NCBI GenBank assembly: GCA_010024485.1
Contig: RGGX01000048.1
Coordinates: forward strand, 1-8,640
From: Actinomycetota bacterium
Lineage (GTDB): Bacteria > Actinomycetota > Acidimicrobiia > Acidimicrobiales > Ilumatobacteraceae
DNA: 8,640 bases
Reading direction: 5' to 3'
This document shows positions 5,466-8,640 of the stretch, one piece after another. A program made the position numbers and the translations under genes. The notes beneath the pieces were generated by a model. The model saw only the letters and a list, made by a program, of their open reading frames with translations, did not search any database and was not told the DNA's origin. The stretch's first letter is position 1. Each line of letters opens with the position of its first letter.

Positions 5466-6280
5466 CGGCCCGCGATCTCGATGGTGGCGATCGCCACGGA
5501 GGGGCCCGACAGCACCGCCGTGCTGGTGTCGCGGTCGACGGCGACGGTCACGGTGCCGCCATCCATGTGCACCGTCACCTCGCCGGCGGCATCGGCGCTG
5601 ACCAACCCCCAGTCGAGGGCCGCGACCGCGGTCGCGCAGGCCCCGGTACCGCAGGCCTCGGTGATGCCGACCCCGCGCTCGTGCACCCGCATACGCACCT
5701 CGTGCACTCCGGGGCCGGGCTCGACGATCTCGAGGTTGACCGCCGGTACCACCGCTCCGAGGGCCTCGAGGTCGACGACGGCGACCTCATCGACGCCGAC
5801 GACGGCGTGCGGATTCCCGAGGCTGAGGTGCCGGACAGGACGATCCGGATGACATCCGGTCGCATCCCAGTTGACGGGAGCCTCGACCGCGGTCACCGCT
5901 CCCATCTCCACCGAGGAGACCATGGTGATCCCGTCGTGGCCGCGGATCTCGACGGTGCGCAGTCCGGCCTCGGTCGCGACCGTCACCGACGCCGGGACCA
6001 CCCCGCCACGGTGGTCGATCCAGGCCTGGACGAAACACCGGATCCCGTTGCCACTCATCTCCGCGGGCGAGCCATCGGCGTTGAGGAGACGCATCACGAC
6101 ATCGACACCCGAGGGCTGGTCGAGCGCGGGCGCGGTCCCGACGAGGAGTCCGTCGGCGCCGATACCACGCCGACGGTCGCAGAGCTCGCGCGCCATCCGG
6201 GTGAGGTCGACGTCATCGGCGGGATCGAACAGGACGAGGAAGTCGTTCCCGAGACCGTGGAGTTTGCGCAGCGTGGTCAC
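5462..6280 (-). CDS. dapF: Diaminopimelate epimerase, with Ser at the first catalytic position
   Basis: DapF interconverts LL- and meso-diaminopimelate for lysine and peptidoglycan synthesis, using a cofactor-independent two-base mechanism with a pair of cysteines. The 272-residue protein has the full family pattern: KLHGLGNDF (6-14), RRGIGADGLL (38-46), NADGSPAEMSGNGIRC (67-82), SLGNPHAVV (153-161) and TEACGTGACATAVA (207-220). Cys210 matches the second catalytic Cys. The first, normally the Cys of the CGNG motif (Cys73 in E. coli), is Ser76 here (codon AGT, 6055-6053); Cys82 lies six residues later. The start is a GTG with no Shine-Dalgarno, giving MTTLRKLHGLGNDF, a normal family N-terminus. 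It overlaps the stop of an 11-codon minicistron that bridges the gap from miaA. Its own stop overlaps the hflX GTG. Confidence 0.93.
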   Translation of the reverse strand: MTTLRKLHGLGNDFLVLFDPADDVDLTRMARELCDRRRGIGADGLLVGTAPALDQPSGVDVVMRLLNADGSPAEMSGNGIRCFVQAWIDHRGGVVPASVTVATEAGLRTVEIRGHDGITMVSSVEMGAVTAVEAPVNWDATGCHPDRPVRHLSLGNPHAVVGVDEVAVVDLEALGAVVPAVNLEIVEPGPGVHEVRMRVHERGVGITEACGTGACATAVAALDWGLVSADAAGEVTVHMDGGTVTVAVDRDTSTAVLSGPSVAIATIEIAGR

Positions 6281-6312
6281 AGTCGACCGATCGCTGCTCG
6301 TGGTGTCGTCAT
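6277..6312 (-). CDS. 11-residue coupling minicistron between miaA and dapF
   Basis: A tiny ORF, MTTPRAAIGRL then stop, fits the miaA-dapF gap exactly. Its ATG overlaps the miaA stop (ATGA) and its TGA overlaps the dapF GTG (GTGA). It has a strong Shine-Dalgarno, GGGAGGGG, 6 bases before the ATG, inside the miaA 3' end, whereas dapF has none. The likely role is relaying ribosomes from miaA into dapF by termination-reinitiation, with no function for the peptide itself. A chance ORF is possible; the layout is seen in the sequence, the role is inferred. Confidence 0.4.
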   Translation of the reverse strand: MTTPRAAIGRL

Positions 6313-7001
6313 CGCTCGCCCCTCCCGCCGGTGCTCACCCATAGCTCGTCGAGGACATCGATGGCCTCGGCGACCGGGTCGGCGGTGATGTCCACCCAGC
6401 GTATGCGCGGGTCCCGGCGGAACCAGCGCTCCTGACGGACGGCGAACTGACGGGTGTGCACCACCGTGGACTCGACCGCCTCGTCGAGGGAGCAGGAGCC
6501 ACGGAGGTGCTCAGCCAACTCCGCGTAGCCGAGGGCCTGCATCGCGGTGCGCGAGGGCGAGAGCGCGAGCACCCGCTCGACCTCAGCGAGGAAGCCCGCC
6601 GCCATCATCGCGTGCACCCGTCGCTCGATGCGCTCGGCGAGCACCGCGCGGTCCCAGCGAAGACCGAGTTGGGCGACCGGTGTCGGCGGATAGCGGTCGA
6701 GGCCGTCACCAAAAGAGGAGAAGGGTCGCCCGGTCACCTCGATCACCTCGAGGGCCCGCACCACCCGCCGGGTGTTCGACGGCTCCATCCGATCCGCGGC
6801 CTCGGGGTCGAGAGCGCGAAGACGCTCATGGAGGGCCCCGGAGCCGACCTCGGTCGCCTCGGCCTCGAGGCGAGCCCGAACCGCGTCGTCACCACCGGCC
6901 AGATCGAGGCCGTCGATCTCGGCGAAGGCGAGAGCCAGCGCCGACTTCCCCGATGCCGTCGGGCCGATGACCGCGACCCGTCGGGGGGCGACCGATGTCA
7001 T
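6309..7001 (-). CDS. miaA: tRNA dimethylallyltransferase MiaA, internally shortened (about 80 residues missing)
   Basis: MiaA transfers dimethylallyl from DMAPP to A37 of tRNAs reading UNN codons, the substrate step for MiaB. The N-terminus has the Walker A GPTASGKS (13-20), and the C-terminal half is typical: VRARLEAEA (41-49), RRVVRALEV (78-86), ALGYAEL (156-162) and HTRQFAVRQERWFRRDP (182-198). It has only 230 residues, whereas family members usually have about 290-320. After LALAFAE the text jumps in frame to DGLDLAGGDDAVRARLE. The block that normally holds the DSxQVY motif with its catalytic Asp, GTAKP, HHL and the LVGGTGLY motif with its active-site Thr is absent. The junction lies near 6908-6920. 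If real, the enzyme should be inactive; an assembly collapse is the alternative. The ATG at 7001 is 4 bases after the miaB stop, with no clear Shine-Dalgarno. The longer frame upstream is a shadow of miaB. Confidence 0.85.
   Translation of the reverse strand: MTSVAPRRVAVIGPTASGKSALALAFAEIDGLDLAGGDDAVRARLEAEATEVGSGALHERLRALDPEAADRMEPSNTRRVVRALEVIEVTGRPFSSFGDGLDRYPPTPVAQLGLRWDRAVLAERIERRVHAMMAAGFLAEVERVLALSPSRTAMQALGYAELAEHLRGSCSLDEAVESTVVHTRQFAVRQERWFRRDPRIRWVDITADPVAEAIDVLDELWVSTGGRGER
6319..6326 (-). promoter_or_regulatory. Strong Shine-Dalgarno inside the miaA end, serving the minicistron
   Basis: GGGAGGGG on the minus strand lies 6 bases before the ATG at 6312. It is the best ribosome binding site I see in this operon and sits 39 bases upstream of the dapF GTG, too far to serve dapF directly. 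It therefore favours initiation at the 11-codon ORF, followed by reinitiation at dapF. Confidence 0.45.
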
Positions 7002-7005
7002 CGGG

Positions 7006-8424
7006 TCACAGGGACAGCACCGGGATGCGGGTGCGGTGCGTCGCTTCGACGAGCAGTTCGACGAAGTTCCCCTCGAGGAAGTGCGGAGCGCCGCGGGTGA
7101 TCTCCACCGTCGCGTATGAGCCCGCGCGAAGGGGACGGGGCGGGGTGAAGTGCACGAGCTTGTTCTGACGCGTCCGTCCGGATGTGACCGAGGGGTCGCG
7201 CTTCGACGGACCCTCGACGAGCACCTCCTCGACGCGACCGACACGGGCCTCATGTCGGGCGAGCGCCGATCGCTCGACGACCACCCGGAGACGATCGAAC
7301 CGTTCGCGCGCCACGTCGGCGTCGATGAAGTCGTCGACCGCTTCGGCAGCCTCCGTGCCCGGGCGTGGCGAGTAGATGAAGGTGTAGGCGTAGTCGTACT
7401 CGGCGGCCGCGGCGACCTCCAGGGTGCGCTCGAAGTCGTCCTCGGTCTCTCCCGGGAACCCGACGATGATGTCTGTCGACACCGCGAGATCGGGGATGGT
7501 CGACCTCGCCTCGACGAGTCGATCGAGGTAGCGCTCGGCGGTGTACCCGCGGTGCATGAGCGCGAGGACTCGGTCGCTCCCCGACTGCAGCGGGTAGTGC
7601 AGGTGCTCGCAGACCTCCGGGGAGGAGGCCATCGCCTCGAAGGTCTCCGGGCGCATGTCCTTCGGGTGTGGGCTCGTGAACCGCACGCGGCGGATCCCCT
7701 CGACGGCGCCGACCGCTCCGAGCAGGTCGGCGAAGAGGGGCCGTGGTCGAGCGTCGACATCACCGGCCCGTCGCCGGGCGAGTTGGAGATCGCGACCGTA
7801 GGAGTTGACGTTCTGCCCGAGCAGGGTCACCTCGGTCACCCCGTCGTCGGCGAACCGCTGGACCTCGGCGATCACATCGTCGAAGGGCCGCGACACCTCG
7901 TCGCCGCGCACCGCCGGGACGATGCAGAAGGCGCAGTTGTTGTCGCAGCCGATCTGGATCGTCACCCAGGCCGAGTGGGAGACCTCGCGGCGCACCGGGA
8001 GCGCCGAGGGGAACAGGACCTCATCGTCGACCACCGCCTCCTCGAGGATCTCGGTGACCGGCCCGGAGCTCTCAACCGATCCGAGCAGCTCAGCCGTCCG
8101 GTGGACGTTGTGGGTCCCGAGGACCACATCCACGTGCGGCGCCCGCTCGCGGACCGTGTCGCGGTCCTTCTGCGCGAGACAGCCGGCCACCACCACGCGG
8201 CGTCCGGGAACAGCGTCCTTCCAGGTCTTCAGGTGGCCGAGGTTGCCGTAGAGCTTGTTGTCGGCGTTCTCGCGGATGCAGCAGGTGTTGAGCACGACGA
8301 CGTCGGCGCCGTCGAGGTCATCGGCCTCGGCGTACCCGTCGGCCTCCAGCAGTCCGGCGATCCGCTCGGAGTCGTGTTCGTTCATCTGGCACCCGTAGGT
8401 GCGGACGACGTAGCGGCCCGACAT
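7006..8424 (-). CDS. miaB: tRNA-2-methylthio-N6-dimethylallyladenosine synthase MiaB
   Basis: MiaB is a radical-SAM methylthiotransferase that adds a 2-methylthio group to i6A37 of tRNA, acting after MiaA. The 472-residue protein is complete: an N-terminal UPF0004 domain with Cys12 (TYGCQMNE), Cys48 (NTCC) and Cys82 (AGCLAQ) for one 4Fe-4S cluster; a radical-SAM core with CDNNCAFC (160-167; Cys160, Cys164, Cys167) for the second; downstream motifs such as LLGQNVNSYG, HYPLQSGSD and TDIIVGFPGE; and a C-terminal TRAM domain from about residue 405. The ATG at 8424 gives MSGRYVVRTYGCQMNE, the expected start, 21 bases after the preceding gene, with no clear Shine-Dalgarno. Its miaA partner 4 bases downstream looks damaged, so MiaB might lack its usual i6A substrate if that deletion is real. 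Confidence 0.97.
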   Translation of the reverse strand: MSGRYVVRTYGCQMNEHDSERIAGLLEADGYAEADDLDGADVVVLNTCCIRENADNKLYGNLGHLKTWKDAVPGRRVVVAGCLAQKDRDTVRERAPHVDVVLGTHNVHRTAELLGSVESSGPVTEILEEAVVDDEVLFPSALPVRREVSHSAWVTIQIGCDNNCAFCIVPAVRGDEVSRPFDDVIAEVQRFADDGVTEVTLLGQNVNSYGRDLQLARRRAGDVDARPRPLFADLLGAVGAVEGIRRVRFTSPHPKDMRPETFEAMASSPEVCEHLHYPLQSGSDRVLALMHRGYTAERYLDRLVEARSTIPDLAVSTDIIVGFPGETEDDFERTLEVAAAAEYDYAYTFIYSPRPGTEAAEAVDDFIDADVARERFDRLRVVVERSALARHEARVGRVEEVLVEGPSKRDPSVTSGRTRQNKLVHFTPPRPLRAGSYATVEITRGAPHFLEGNFVELLVEATHRTRIPVLSL

Positions 8425-8445
8425 GCCCGCGAGGCTAACGCTGGC

Positions 8446-8640
8446 TCAGCGCAGACCAAGCCGGAGGAACTGCTCCTCGGGGGCGGCGACCTCGGTGAGG
8501 GCGTGCCGGAGGAGCTCGAGCGCCTCGGTCTCGGCGCGGGTGCCGATGAGATTCTCGGCGCAGGCCGGGTCATCGGATCGGTACAGATGATGGTCGTCGA
8601 CGGGCATGGCGTGCGACCAGAACGGCAGCAGGTCACCTTC
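8446..8640 (-). CDS. Unrecognised protein, C-terminal 64 residues only
   Basis: An open frame runs in from the right edge and ends at TGA 8448-8446, 21 bases before miaB. It reads from LLPFWSHAMPVDDHHLYRSD through ENLIGTRAETEALELLRHA to a final FLRLGLR. The base composition and sensible residues favour it over the other frame open here (8636 to 8382), which is Arg/Ser/Pro-rich and overlaps the miaB start. I do not recognise a family. It is not obviously RecX, which precedes miaB in many actinobacteria. It is probably the upstream member of the miaB operon. Confidence 0.55.
   Translation of the reverse strand, partial: EGDLLPFWSHAMPVDDHHLYRSDDPACAENLIGTRAETEALELLRHALTEVAAPEEQFLRLGLR

Noticed and set aside
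7296..7306. CGAAC and GTTCG arms inside miaB, suggesting a LexA box
   Set aside because: The arms are separated by one base, not four, and the site is deep inside a coding region.
7002..7763. Long open frame extending miaA upstream to 484 codons
   Set aside because: The added part is Arg/Ser-rich shadow of miaB on the same strand; miaA begins at the ATG at 7001 with the normal Walker A spacing.
8382..8636. 84-codon open frame on the minus strand at the right edge
   Set aside because: It overlaps the miaB start and is Ser/Pro/Arg-rich; the neighbouring frame ending at 8446 reads as a real protein.

Overview
The window is a GC-rich piece of an actinobacterial chromosome. The gene order points to Actinomycetota: a minus-strand miaB-miaA-dapF-hflX-dapC-like run, and the lexA / LysM membrane protein / nrdR locus that also occurs in mycobacteria and corynebacteria. 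I would guess a deep branch such as Acidimicrobiia, but the sequence alone does not prove that. No CRISPR array, insertion sequence, tRNA or rRNA gene is visible.

Layout. Bases 1-128 hold no gene I can support, only three DnaA-box-like words. A RibD C-terminal-type reductase (+, 129-833) converges on nrdR (-, 802-1269) with a 32-base overlap. Upstream of nrdR on the same strand lies a one-TM LysM protein (1311-1673) of the DivS/ChiZ/YneA cell-division-inhibitor type. A 273-base divergent region (1674-1946) follows, with five LexA-box-like palindromes and two good sigma70-type promoters. It drives the LysM-nrdR pair leftward and lexA rightward. lexA is broken: the helix-turn-helix start and the C-terminal protease domain are present but in different frames, and about 70 residues between them are missing.

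From 8640 down to 2385 everything is on the minus strand and tightly packed, so it is probably one operon: an unrecognised gene (3' end only), miaB, miaA, an 11-residue minicistron, dapF, hflX, a dapC-like aminotransferase and a two-TM membrane protein. Most junctions are 4-base overlaps or gaps of a few bases. miaB and miaA belong to A37 modification of tRNA, dapC and dapF to diaminopimelate/lysine synthesis, and hflX to ribosome rescue or recycling.

The points most worth checking are these. Internal deletions in two normally conserved genes (lexA, out of frame; miaA, in frame) may be real mutations or assembly collapses. The LexA operators include three 15-bp tandem units, one of them filling a promoter spacer exactly. 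The lexA promoter predicts a leaderless transcript. The minicistron has a strong Shine-Dalgarno and appears to relay translation from miaA to dapF, which has none. DapF has Ser where the first catalytic Cys is expected. I do not see a new multi-gene system; most of the window is ordinary core genome.
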